Below are positions 13,801 through 21,966 of a DNA stretch of 64,000 nt, piece after piece. Position numbers and translations under genes: made by a program. Position 1 is the stretch's first letter. Each line of letters starts with the position of its first letter. The notes below the pieces were generated by a model that did no database searches, was not told where the DNA came from, and worked only from the letters and a program-made list of their open reading frames with translations. Source of the stretch: Algibacter pacificus (GTDB lineage: Bacteria; Bacteroidota; Bacteroidia; Flavobacteriales; Flavobacteriaceae). The stretch is from the NCBI RefSeq assembly GCF_008033385.1, contig NZ_VOGY01000002.1, positions 186,001 to 250,000 on the forward strand, in the 5' to 3' direction.

Positions 13801-14888
13801 ACAAGGAATTTGAAAGTAAAATTTTCAATCGCTTTTATCAAATTCAAACAACTAATACCTCGCATTTTATTGGAAGCGGTATCGGGTTGAGTTTTACTAA
13901 AAAAATAGTAGAGTTACATCATGGTACAATAGAAGTAAATAGTCAGTTAAATAAAGGAACGGAGTTTATAATTAAATTTCCATTATCAATCAATTATAAT
14001 CCAAGTACTATAGATGAAAACTTTAAAAATACTGATAAAATTGAAATATATGAAAAACTAGATCTTAATGATTTATCAATTAAAAACCTTGAAATAGAAC
14101 AAAAAGAAAACACTATTTTAATTGTAGAAGATAATGTCGAAATACGAGAATATGTACATCAATTTTTAGGTCCTTTTTATAATATATTAGAAGCAGAGAA
14201 CGGAAAGCAAGGTGTTGAAATAGCTTCTAAAGAAAATTGCGATTTAATTCTTTGTGATATCATGATGCCTATAATGGATGGGTTAACAGCGTGTAAAACT
14301 TTAAAATCTAATATAATTACTTCTCATATTCCAGTAATTTTACTCACCGCTCGATCTTCTAATATGTACGAGATTAAAGGACTTAAAACAGGAGCCGATG
14401 ATTTCATTACTAAGCCTTTTGACCCACAGATTGTTAAAGCAAGAATAGCGACTCTTCTTGAAAATAGAGCAAAAACAAGAGGGTATTTTTTGAATAAAGT
14501 AAGGTTTGAACCAACATTTTCTAAATTAGAAAAGGATGATTCTGAAAGTCTGTTTATCAATAAAGTAATTATAGCGGTTGAAGAAAACCTTATGAATGAA
14601 GACTTTGGAATTGAAAACTTAATTGATATTTGTTGTATGAGTCAATCTACATTATATAGAAAGATAAAATCGCTTACAGGTCTTTCTTTAACAGGGTTTA
14701 TTCGATCTATTAGAATTAAAAAATCGGCTGAATTAATTCTTACCGAAGACCTTAAAATGAAACAAATTGCTATGCAGGTAGGCTTTAATGATTATAAATA
14801 TTTTAAAGTATCTTTTAAAAAACAATTTGGATGCGTTCCCTCCAAGTATAAATCAAAAATAAAATTACAAAACGAGCAATCGGTTTAG
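10881..14888 (+). CDS. Hybrid two-component system (HTCS) sensor-regulator
   Basis: This 1335-residue single-chain regulator has a signal peptide and periplasmic two-component-propeller repeats (NLWIGTKSGG, NIWVGTSENG and others, about 20-670). A Y_Y_Y domain (about 690-765) and a transmembrane helix (about 772-795) follow. The histidine kinase has H823 in NISHEFRTPL, the N-box NLISNAFKFTEKGG and GSGIGLSFTKKI. The receiver has phospho-acceptor D1126 in LCDIMMP, and an AraC-type HTH ends the protein (about 1230-1330). Such proteins sense a glycan breakdown product and activate the cognate utilization genes. It is the last gene of the GH2-sulfatase unit, which itself starts with the shared promoter element, so positive autoregulation is likely. 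It is the only such regulator in the window. Confidence 0.95.
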   Translation: MKKFLITFLFIYSYLGYSQEFNQEYLIDYISTNQGLSHNYVSQIVSDSLNFKWIASENGLIKFDGNSFTTIKPGPDYPGLHNENIETLFIDSKNNLWIGTKSGGLSRIVLETGALDNFNTLLTGNEKAALRVRSINEDSNGNIWVGTSENGLFVINNTYNELLEHYPFKQVLSIIKDAHGNIWFGSRNSLKKYDPSEDRIFSFNLDEALSVITDIVEDVKRNCLWISTLSNGVQKDKSIFQLDCTKLSIKKFNTGIETNYFPTLHLDNTNNLWIGTWGNGLYRHNEILQAFEKINLVYPPNEKNTVNYDIIINIHNDKDNVLWIATGLGGIVRLTEGKGFKNLDAVVQNSVLKENLVILSILKKEKFWLGTLRNGLFIGDALVNLNQVEAIGNKKVLSIYEDNSIFYVGTRDECYLLNASGQKISSIKIPLATSYLVENDEVIWVGTQQDGLILLDVSNPKKPVIRDQFTNNTEKKALRSNRITSLVRDNHNKLWVGTYNGIYMYDETNKEFNHHAEFFDEALPAIINVVFVNNGYIWLGTPDGLYKLKYINNTLKLIDKFSKKDGLKNDFICGITSYNNTLWLTTTTNLVQLNIKDKSFVEYGRNDGVYTSQFYIRSFYKDNASWIYAGGLGNLTYFQPDNIKKEIVANTDITLTHLYVNNEVVTPSNPKYEFVNLDKDFSYVEDIEFTHKEKSFAIGFASSNFANDVNNFRYKLEGYQDNWVNLKSQNEVHFVGLPPGTYKLHISSSKDLQQWSVPKSLNIKINYAPWLSPWAFFLYSILFALVITSFYYMLLKHSKLTNRLKKEQELSEAKFTFFTNISHEFRTPLTLITGPIKDMLSMEGLKTEVTEKLITVDKNATRLLNLINQLLDFRKAGHGLLKLNVSDGDFTRFTEEVFLYFKEQAVDKNIEYEYIKPKDSIVFPFDRNKIEIVLCNLISNAFKFTEKGGNIKILIDQIDDYCILKIKDNGAGMNKEFESKIFNRFYQIQTTNTSHFIGSGIGLSFTKKIVELHHGTIEVNSQLNKGTEFIIKFPLSINYNPSTIDENFKNTDKIEIYEKLDLNDLSIKNLEIEQKENTILIVEDNVEIREYVHQFLGPFYNILEAENGKQGVEIASKENCDLILCDIMMPIMDGLTACKTLKSNIITSHIPVILLTARSSNMYEIKGLKTGADDFITKPFDPQIVKARIATLLENRAKTRGYFLNKVRFEPTFSKLEKDDSESLFINKVIIAVEENLMNEDFGIENLIDICCMSQSTLYRKIKSLTGLSLTGFIRSIRIKKSAELILTEDLKMKQIAMQVGFNDYKYFKVSFKKQFGCVPSKYKSKIKLQNEQSV

Positions 14889-15030
14889 TTATTAAATAAT
14901 TTCAACCATTTTATAAAGTTGTTTAAAATTCAAGATGGGAATAAGTATGAATAATATATGTAAACTAACTGATTTTAAGGGGGATTATACTTATCAACAA
15001 TTAAATTTATTCCCTTTTTATGAAATTGAA

Positions 15031-15092
15031 TTATTTTACCCCTTTCTTGCTCTATTTACCCTTACAATTTCATTTCAAAAGCTTTTAGTTTG
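15031..15092 (+). promoter_or_regulatory. Promoter and putative HTCS site before the first SusC
   Basis: TATTTTACCCC (15032) and TATTTACCC (15053) form a direct repeat 21 bp apart, about two helical turns. TTAGTTTG (15085-15092) lies exactly 32 bases after the start of the second copy. That matches the spacing in front of the GH2 and third sulfatase operons. Assignment to the HTCS is inference. Confidence 0.5.
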
Positions 15093-15130
15093 TGCAAAAT
15101 AACTGTTAACTAAATTTTAAAATCAAAACA

Positions 15131-18100
15131 ATGAAAACACTTCTATTTTATTTTATTATTCTAATATCTCTGGGGCAAGCCGCATTTTCCCAAAATGAAA
15201 TTACTGGCAAGGTAATGGATGAAAATTTACAACCAATACCTTCTGCGTCTGTAGCTATCGCAAATACTACAAGAGGAACTTATACAGATTTTGATGGGGT
15301 TTTTACTATAGAAGCTTCACCAGGAGAGGTATTAAAAATATCTTATTTAGGATTTTTAAGTACTACAGTTACTATAGGTTCTAAAAACAACTACCAAATA
15401 ACTTTAAAGGAAGATACAGCTAAACTTGATGAAATAGTTATTGTAGGTTATGGCGCCAAAAAAAAATCGTCTATAACTGGAGCCGTGTCTACTGTACAGG
15501 CTAAAGAACTCACTCAAGCCCCTACAACTACGGCAACAGAGTTGTTGGCAGGACGTATCCCTGGGCTTATTACAAAACAAACTACTGGTATTCCAGGGGC
15601 TGATGCCACATCTATTAATATTAGAGGTTTTGGAAATGCTTTAATATTAGTAGATGGTTTACAAACCCCTATGGATAGGGTGGACCCAAATGACATCGAG
15701 ACCATGACTGTATTAAAAGATGGAGCTGCTGCAGTTTATGGATCTCGAGCAGGTAACGGTGTCGTTTTAATCACTACAAAGCGTGGTAAAATTGGAAAAC
15801 CTAAAATTTCATTGCATACCAGCACTAGTTTTCAGCAACCTACTCAAACTCGAAATACTGTAGATTCTTGGGATTATGCTACATTGGTGAGAGAGTCTGA
15901 TCTTAACGGTGGTGGTAGTTTGGATGATACATATACTATGGATGATGTAGAGAAATTTCGAGCGGGCAATGATCCAAATTTTGTAAACGAAGATTGGGAT
16001 GCCACCGTATTTAAAAACTGGACGCCTATGATGCAACACAGCCTTAGTGTAAGAGGTGGGAATGAAAATGTAAAGTACTTTACATCACTTGGTTTATTGG
16101 ATCAAGAAAGTGCTTTTCGATCTGGGGATTTAAATTTTTCAAGATACAATGCGCGATCTAATGTTGATGTACAACTTAATAAAAAGCTTTCTGTAGGTGT
16201 TGATATTTCATATAGAAGAGAAAATAGAAACTCTCCAGGAACAAATTTAAGTTCAATATATCAAGCCCTTAAAACGGCGCAACCTGTTTATCCTGCATTT
16301 TTACCAGATGCCACTAGAGCTGCATATTCTGGTTTTGGAACGCGAAGTCCTTACGCGGCTACTAGCAAAGAATTTGCCGGATTTGATGATTTTATTAGTG
16401 AACGTTTAATAGGTAGGTTTGAATTGAAATATAAATTTGACTTTGGACTTTCTGCAAAAGCTGTTTTCAATTACGAAACATTAAACGATTCCGAAAAATC
16501 ATTAAGAAAATCATATAATGTATATAGCTATGATTATGATACCGATACCTATACAGATTTAGGAATACAAAACTCTAGGAGTAGTATTAGTGAAACCTAC
16601 AGAAAAAGAATACAAATGTATCCGCTTTTGTCTTTAGAATACAATAAAAAAATTGGAGACCATAGCCTTGACGCTCTTGCTTTAGTTGAATCTATTGATT
16701 ACTCTAACGATGAAATTGAAGCAAGCCGGTTCGATTTAGTGTCAACCGATATACCCTACTTAAGCTCAGGAAGCCAAGACACTCAAGAAAATAATTCATT
16801 TGCAAGAGAATCAGGAAGACAAAGTTATGTAACAAGATTAAACTACAATTATAAAAACAAATATTTTTTAGAAACTACTATGCGAGCAGATGCTACTGGT
16901 GAAAAATTTAGTCCAGAAAATAGATGGGGTTACTTTCCAAGTGTCTCAGCATCTTGGAGACTTTCAGAAGAAAAGTTTTTAGAAAATTTTTATGCTATGA
17001 ACAATTTAAAATTGAGGTTATCATATAGTCAAACAGGTTTAGATAACGTAGGCGATTTTAGATACCTAACAGGTTATAATATTTTAGATAGTGTTTACTT
17101 AATTGATGATAATGCTGGACAAATAATTCAAAGTAATGGATTGCCAAATCCCGAGGTAACATGGTTAGATAATACACTTTATAACGTTGGTGTTGATGGA
17201 GATTTTTGGAATGGTAAATTAAGCTTTGAGTTTGATGTGTTTTATAGACTAACAGAAGGAATATTTGGTACAAATCAAAGAGATGTGCCAAGTACTTTTG
17301 GAGGAAGTCTACCTCAAGAAAATATTAATAGTAGAGATGATAGAGGTTTTGATTTCGTGCTTAATCATAGAAATCAAATAGGTTCAGAGTTTAGTTATAG
17401 TGTTTCTGCAAATGTAGGTTGGGCGCGTCAAAAGTGGGTAAAATTTTCAGAAACAGAATATACAGATCCAGACGATATTAGATTAAGAAAAAAAGAAGAA
17501 AATTATACCAATAGAAACATAGGCTATCTTAGTAATGGTTTATTCATGACACAAGCCGATATTGATGCTTTGCCTTTTGATCAAGATGGTAATGGAAATA
17601 CAACTTTAGTACCAGGAGATATTAGGTATATAGACTTAAATAACGATGGAGTTTTAGATGATAGGGACAGAGATGATATTGGGTATGGCTCTACACCAGA
17701 TATATCTTATGGTCTTAATTTAAGTGCTAAGTATAAAAACTTTTCAGTAGCTGCATTATTTCAGGGTGCTAGCTTATTTAGTACAGAAATTGGTGGTGGC
17801 GCTCGTGGTGCATTTAATAATGGTTCTATACCCTACGATTACCAATACAAATATTCGTGGAGACCAGATTATAATAATCCAGACACTAATATAAATCCAG
17901 AGGCTAGATTACCAAGAATTACCGAAACAGGTACTTCTACCAATAATTCTAAATCATCAGATTTTTGGTTGTTAGACGGTACTTATTTAAGGTTAAAATC
18001 ATTAAACATAAATTATTCATTACATAAAAACCTATTAAACAAATTAGGGTTTAGCAGTTTTGATGTTTATGCATCGGCTACCAATTTATTTAGCTTTAAT

Positions 18101-18211
18101 AAGTTTGGGATATATAAGGATACTTTTGATCCTGAAGGGCCTGCTAATCAAGACGGGAACAGTTATCCTATCATGAAAACATTAACATTAGGTTTTAAAG
18201 TAACATTATAA
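15131..18211 (+). CDS. SusC-family TonB-dependent outer-membrane transporter
   Basis: The protein has 1026 residues, a usual length for SusC. A signal peptide (about 1-20) precedes a carboxypeptidase-regulatory-like Ig domain (ITGKVMDENLQPIPSASV, about 24-97). A TonB-box-like stretch DEIVIVGYG and a plug domain with NIRGFGNALILVDG and VLKDGAAAVYGSRAGNGV follow. The rest is a 22-strand beta-barrel ending in a hydrophobic strand (LGFKVTL). It imports oligosaccharides across the outer membrane together with the SusD lipoprotein encoded 11 bp downstream. It begins a new transcription unit after the HTCS gene, with its own promoter element. Confidence 0.95.
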   Translation: MKTLLFYFIILISLGQAAFSQNEITGKVMDENLQPIPSASVAIANTTRGTYTDFDGVFTIEASPGEVLKISYLGFLSTTVTIGSKNNYQITLKEDTAKLDEIVIVGYGAKKKSSITGAVSTVQAKELTQAPTTTATELLAGRIPGLITKQTTGIPGADATSINIRGFGNALILVDGLQTPMDRVDPNDIETMTVLKDGAAAVYGSRAGNGVVLITTKRGKIGKPKISLHTSTSFQQPTQTRNTVDSWDYATLVRESDLNGGGSLDDTYTMDDVEKFRAGNDPNFVNEDWDATVFKNWTPMMQHSLSVRGGNENVKYFTSLGLLDQESAFRSGDLNFSRYNARSNVDVQLNKKLSVGVDISYRRENRNSPGTNLSSIYQALKTAQPVYPAFLPDATRAAYSGFGTRSPYAATSKEFAGFDDFISERLIGRFELKYKFDFGLSAKAVFNYETLNDSEKSLRKSYNVYSYDYDTDTYTDLGIQNSRSSISETYRKRIQMYPLLSLEYNKKIGDHSLDALALVESIDYSNDEIEASRFDLVSTDIPYLSSGSQDTQENNSFARESGRQSYVTRLNYNYKNKYFLETTMRADATGEKFSPENRWGYFPSVSASWRLSEEKFLENFYAMNNLKLRLSYSQTGLDNVGDFRYLTGYNILDSVYLIDDNAGQIIQSNGLPNPEVTWLDNTLYNVGVDGDFWNGKLSFEFDVFYRLTEGIFGTNQRDVPSTFGGSLPQENINSRDDRGFDFVLNHRNQIGSEFSYSVSANVGWARQKWVKFSETEYTDPDDIRLRKKEENYTNRNIGYLSNGLFMTQADIDALPFDQDGNGNTTLVPGDIRYIDLNNDGVLDDRDRDDIGYGSTPDISYGLNLSAKYKNFSVAALFQGASLFSTEIGGGARGAFNNGSIPYDYQYKYSWRPDYNNPDTNINPEARLPRITETGTSTNNSKSSDFWLLDGTYLRLKSLNINYSLHKNLLNKLGFSSFDVYASATNLFSFNKFGIYKDTFDPEGPANQDGNSYPIMKTLTLGFKVTL

Positions 18212-18222
18212 AAAATAAAATC

Positions 18223-19956
18223 ATGAAAAAAGTTTTAAATATTGTCTTAATCTTAAGTATCAAGCTACTATGTTTTAGTTGTAGTGATGATGTACTTGAT
18301 AAACAACCATTAGGATTAATTTCTGATGAAAGCGTATGGCAAGATGAAAATTTAGTGAATCTAAAATTGAATGAAGTTTACAAAGAGTCTTTATTTTTAT
18401 TAAACACAGGTAATAAAGGTTTTAATGCTGGACTAGACGGTAATATGGCTGGTGAGTTTAAAAACTATGCTGGATGGCAAGCACCTGTTAAAGCAGCTAC
18501 AGGAGTTATAGATCAAACAGGAAATCCGGCCCGAGTTCTTCAATATTGGGGTTATAGTACATTAAGGGATATGAATACTATTATTTTTAATTTAGAAAAC
18601 ATATCCGAGTTAGATGAAGATTTTAAAGCTGATAAAATTGCTGAAACACGTTTTTTAAGAGCCTATTTGTTTTTTCAAATGGTAAAGCGTTATGGAGGTG
18701 TGCCAATAATAACCACTCCACAATCACTTAACGATTCAGCCGAAGAGCTATTTGTTTCAAGAAATACAGAACAAGAAGTATACGATTTTATTATTAGCGA
18801 AACAGATGCTATTTCTAAAGTATTACCACCAAATCCAAGCCAAGGAAGACCATCAAAATGGGCTGCTTTAGCATTAAAAAGTAGAGCAGCATTATACGCT
18901 GGTTCTATTGGAGAGTACGGCTCAATTCAGTTAGATGGTATACTAGGAATTAATAATCCTGAAAAATATTGGCAAATAGCTTACCAAGCTTCGAAGGAAA
19001 TTATTAATGAAAGTGAACATGTATTATTTACTAAATATACAGACAAAGTAAAAAACTTTCAACAATTATTTATTGAAGAAGAAGACAACCCTGAAATAAT
19101 TTTTTCAGAAGCCTATGATGCTACTCTCAATTCACATAATTGGAGTTTTATAGCAATTCCACAGCCTTTTGATTCTGGTTGGGCATCAAACTTTTTCGTG
19201 TTCTATGATATTGTTGAATTATTTGATTTCGCAGATGGCACATCAGGAAAAGTCGATAGAAATAGTATAGATGGTAAAGAAATTGATGCCGATGTCTTTT
19301 TTGGAACTAGAGACCCAAGATTTATTGCATCTATTTTTTACCCAGGTTCCGCTTGGATGGGCAGTAATGTTTACTTTCATGATAATACTATAAATGCCAA
19401 CGATGCCCCAGAAGACTGGGAAAATAGGGCGCCTGCAAAAAACAGAAACCTTAGTAATGGTACTGGACTTTTAGTTAGAAAACGAATTGATGAAAGTGAA
19501 ATACATCCAGATGCTGGCGCAGATGATACAGATTATATAGTATTTCGGTTAGGAGAAATATACCTAAACCTAGCAGAAGCTGCATTTCATTTACCAGGAA
19601 AACAGAGTGAAGCCCTAACCGCTATAAATACCATTAGAAATCGTGCTGGTATGCCAGAAAGAAAAGAGTTAACAATGGAAAATATTCAGCAAGAACGCCG
19701 TGTTGAACTATTTGCTGAAGACCAAGCTTATTGGGATTTACGCCGATGGCGAATTGCAAAACAAGTTTTGGATGGTGTTGCTTTAAAAGGTTTAAAATAT
19801 ACCTACAACGGTACAACAGGTAAGTATAAGTTAGAAATTCGAAGAGGTGAATCTACTGGTTCTAGAGTTTTTCAAGACAGGCATTATTATTTACCATTAA
19901 CGGTTAGTAGAACTAATGATAATCCTAATTTAAAAGAAAACCCTGGATATGAGTAA
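18223..19956 (+). CDS. SusD/RagB-family glycan-binding lipoprotein
   Basis: The lipobox CFSC (Cys20) is followed by the typical D-QPL-ISDESVW segment near the start. TPR-type regions include ETRFLRAYLFFQMVKRYGG and RPSKWAALALKSRAALYAG. The conserved C-terminal block runs from RLGEIYLNLAEAAF to ERRVELFAEDQAYWDLRRWR. The length of 577 residues is normal. It should form the surface lid of the SusC transporter encoded immediately upstream and bind the substrate. A terminator follows. Confidence 0.94.
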   Translation: MKKVLNIVLILSIKLLCFSCSDDVLDKQPLGLISDESVWQDENLVNLKLNEVYKESLFLLNTGNKGFNAGLDGNMAGEFKNYAGWQAPVKAATGVIDQTGNPARVLQYWGYSTLRDMNTIIFNLENISELDEDFKADKIAETRFLRAYLFFQMVKRYGGVPIITTPQSLNDSAEELFVSRNTEQEVYDFIISETDAISKVLPPNPSQGRPSKWAALALKSRAALYAGSIGEYGSIQLDGILGINNPEKYWQIAYQASKEIINESEHVLFTKYTDKVKNFQQLFIEEEDNPEIIFSEAYDATLNSHNWSFIAIPQPFDSGWASNFFVFYDIVELFDFADGTSGKVDRNSIDGKEIDADVFFGTRDPRFIASIFYPGSAWMGSNVYFHDNTINANDAPEDWENRAPAKNRNLSNGTGLLVRKRIDESEIHPDAGADDTDYIVFRLGEIYLNLAEAAFHLPGKQSEALTAINTIRNRAGMPERKELTMENIQQERRVELFAEDQAYWDLRRWRIAKQVLDGVALKGLKYTYNGTTGKYKLEIRRGESTGSRVFQDRHYYLPLTVSRTNDNPNLKENPGYE

Positions 19957-19982
19957 AAAAGTATAATTTTTGTTTTTAGTTC

Positions 19983-20039
19983 GACCAAAAAGGGCATTTT
20001 TAAAATTTATTTTTATTTATGCTCTTTTTTAAATGGTCT
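19983..20039 (+). terminator. Terminator after the first SusC/SusD pair
   Basis: AAAGGGCAT (19989-19997) pairs with ATGCTCTTT (20019-20027) with one G-T wobble. An outer GACCA/TGGTC pair and a T-run follow. The 455-bp gap to the next gene otherwise contains only the promoter region described separately. Confidence 0.6.
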
Positions 20040-20170
20040 ACTTTATTTAAGTATGCTAACTATCTACAAAAAAAAGTAAACGGAGAGTAGCCGTTATTGT
20101 AAATAAAGAATTCCAAATAGAATACAAATTTAAATTATATAGAATTTAGGTTTTAATACAAAAGGGAGCC

Positions 20171-20247
20171 TATTTTGATTTATTCCCCCTATGAATTGAC
20201 TCATTTAACCTAAATTAAATAACACATGAATTATATATTTGAATGAA
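20171..20247 (+). promoter_or_regulatory. Promoter and putative HTCS site of the third sulfatase operon
   Basis: CATTTAACC (20202-20210) stands 32 bases (start to start) before TATATTTG (20234-20241). The whole block aligns to 2644-2714 upstream of the GH2 gene, including a shared CCCTATNGAA-like stretch. The conserved spacing suggests one activator. That the activator is the HTCS of this locus is inference. Confidence 0.6.
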
Positions 20248-20411
20248 TTAATTTTTGGAAGATGATGTTTTTAAGGTATTTAATAATCGTTGGCAACAAT
20301 ACTAAAAAAAACAGGAGTTTGCGCTTAGGTTTTGGTTTGGTAAGCCGTTATTAGTTATAAACAAATCAACTAAAATTAAATATCTCATAAATTAAATAAT
20401 AAGAATCAAAA

Positions 20412-21935
20412 ATGGAACAACAAATACGTTACTACCTTAATAAATTATATTTTCTATTACTCCTTTTTTTAGTGCTATCCTGTAACAATCATAAAAAAAA
20501 TAAAATAATAGATAAAAAACCAAATATCCTAATTGTATATATGGACGATCTTGGTTTTGGAGATGTAGGATTTAATGGCGGTGAAATTGCCACTCCTAAT
20601 ATAGATTATTTAGCAGCAGGGGGTTTAGTTTTTGAAAATGGATACGCCACTTCTGCCACTTGTACACCAAGTAGGTACGCATTGTTAACAGGTATGTATC
20701 CTTGGCGAAAAAAAGAAGCAAAAATACTTACAGGGTCGGCACCGCTGCTTATAGATACGGCCCAAGTCACTATGCCTAAAGTTATGAAGGAGGCTGGATA
20801 TGTTACAGGTATAATAGGAAAATGGCACTTAGGACTTGGAGATGGAAATATTAATTGGAATACACATATTACTCCTGGACCTAATGAAGTAGGTTTCGAT
20901 AAATCTTATATAATGGCCGCAACTCAAGATAGAGTACCAACGGTATATATTAAAGATGGAAAAGTAATTAATTTAGACCCTTCAGACCCTATTCAAGTTA
21001 GCTATGAAGAAAACTTTCCTGGAGAACCTACCGCATTAGACCACCCAGAAATGCTCCAGATGAAATGGCATCATACTCATAATAATAGTATAGTAAATGG
21101 AATTTCAAGAATTGGTTTCATGAAGGGAGGGCATAGTGCTAAATGGGTAGATAGCACCATGTCTAAAACTTTTTTGAAAGAAGCACAGCGTTTTGTAGTG
21201 AATAATAAGAAAAAACCTTTCTTTTTATACTACGCATTACAACAACCTCATGTTCCAAGAACACCTAATCCAAAATTTATTGGAAAATCGGGAAAGGGAC
21301 CTCGTGGCGACGTTATCGTAGAGGCCGACTGGACTCTAGGTCAACTTATGAAAACTTTGGAAAAAGAAAATTTACTAGAAAACACATTAATTGTATTTAC
21401 TAGCGACAATGGGCCTGTTTTAAACGATGGTTATTATGATGACGCCGTAGAAAAAAATGGTAGTCATAAACCATGGGGCCCTTTTAGCGGGGGTAAATAT
21501 AGTTTGTTTCAAGCAGGAACACACGTACCTTTTGTAACTTATTGGAAAGGAAGAATACAACCAGGAACTTCTAAAGCTCTAGTTTCTCAATTAGATTTAT
21601 TGGCTTCTTTGTCAGATTTGGTAAATAAAAAAATACCACTAACAGATAGCGAAAATTTAATGAGTACCTTTTTAGGGGAAACACCTAAAGGAAGAGAAGA
21701 AGTTGTTATTGAAGCTATGTCTAGAACAGCATTAAGAAAAGGTAATTGGGTGATGATTCCCCCATACAGTGGACCAGAAATTATGAAAAAACAGAATATT
21801 AAAACAGGTAATTCTATGGAATATCAACTTTATAATCTTGGAGAGGACATTGCTGAAAAAAATAATTTAGCTAAAACTAATAAGGTTAAGCTTGATGAGA
21901 TGATAGAAACTTTTAACAGCATAAAAGCTGAATAA
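20412..21935 (+). CDS. Sulfatase (family S1), lipoprotein
   Basis: The lipobox VLSC (Cys24) marks a lipoprotein. The metal-binding pair is D45, D46 in VYMDDLGFGD, the formylglycine motif is CTPSRYALLTG with C84, and FTSDNGPV and IGKWHLG complete the active site. At 507 residues it is a usual length. It leads the unit sulfatase, BNR protein, PHP protein, GH3. It differs clearly from the other three sulfatases of the window, suggesting a distinct sulfate ester. A cytoplasmic role is excluded by the lipoprotein signal. Confidence 0.9.
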   Translation: MEQQIRYYLNKLYFLLLLFLVLSCNNHKKNKIIDKKPNILIVYMDDLGFGDVGFNGGEIATPNIDYLAAGGLVFENGYATSATCTPSRYALLTGMYPWRKKEAKILTGSAPLLIDTAQVTMPKVMKEAGYVTGIIGKWHLGLGDGNINWNTHITPGPNEVGFDKSYIMAATQDRVPTVYIKDGKVINLDPSDPIQVSYEENFPGEPTALDHPEMLQMKWHHTHNNSIVNGISRIGFMKGGHSAKWVDSTMSKTFLKEAQRFVVNNKKKPFFLYYALQQPHVPRTPNPKFIGKSGKGPRGDVIVEADWTLGQLMKTLEKENLLENTLIVFTSDNGPVLNDGYYDDAVEKNGSHKPWGPFSGGKYSLFQAGTHVPFVTYWKGRIQPGTSKALVSQLDLLASLSDLVNKKIPLTDSENLMSTFLGETPKGREEVVIEAMSRTALRKGNWVMIPPYSGPEIMKKQNIKTGNSMEYQLYNLGEDIAEKNNLAKTNKVKLDEMIETFNSIKAE

Positions 21936-21966
21936 CATAAAATTTAAGATTTGGATAACAAAAACT

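Noticed and set aside
10881-14888. Separate sensor kinase and response regulator genes
   Set aside because: One continuous frame contains all modules, as in an HTCS.
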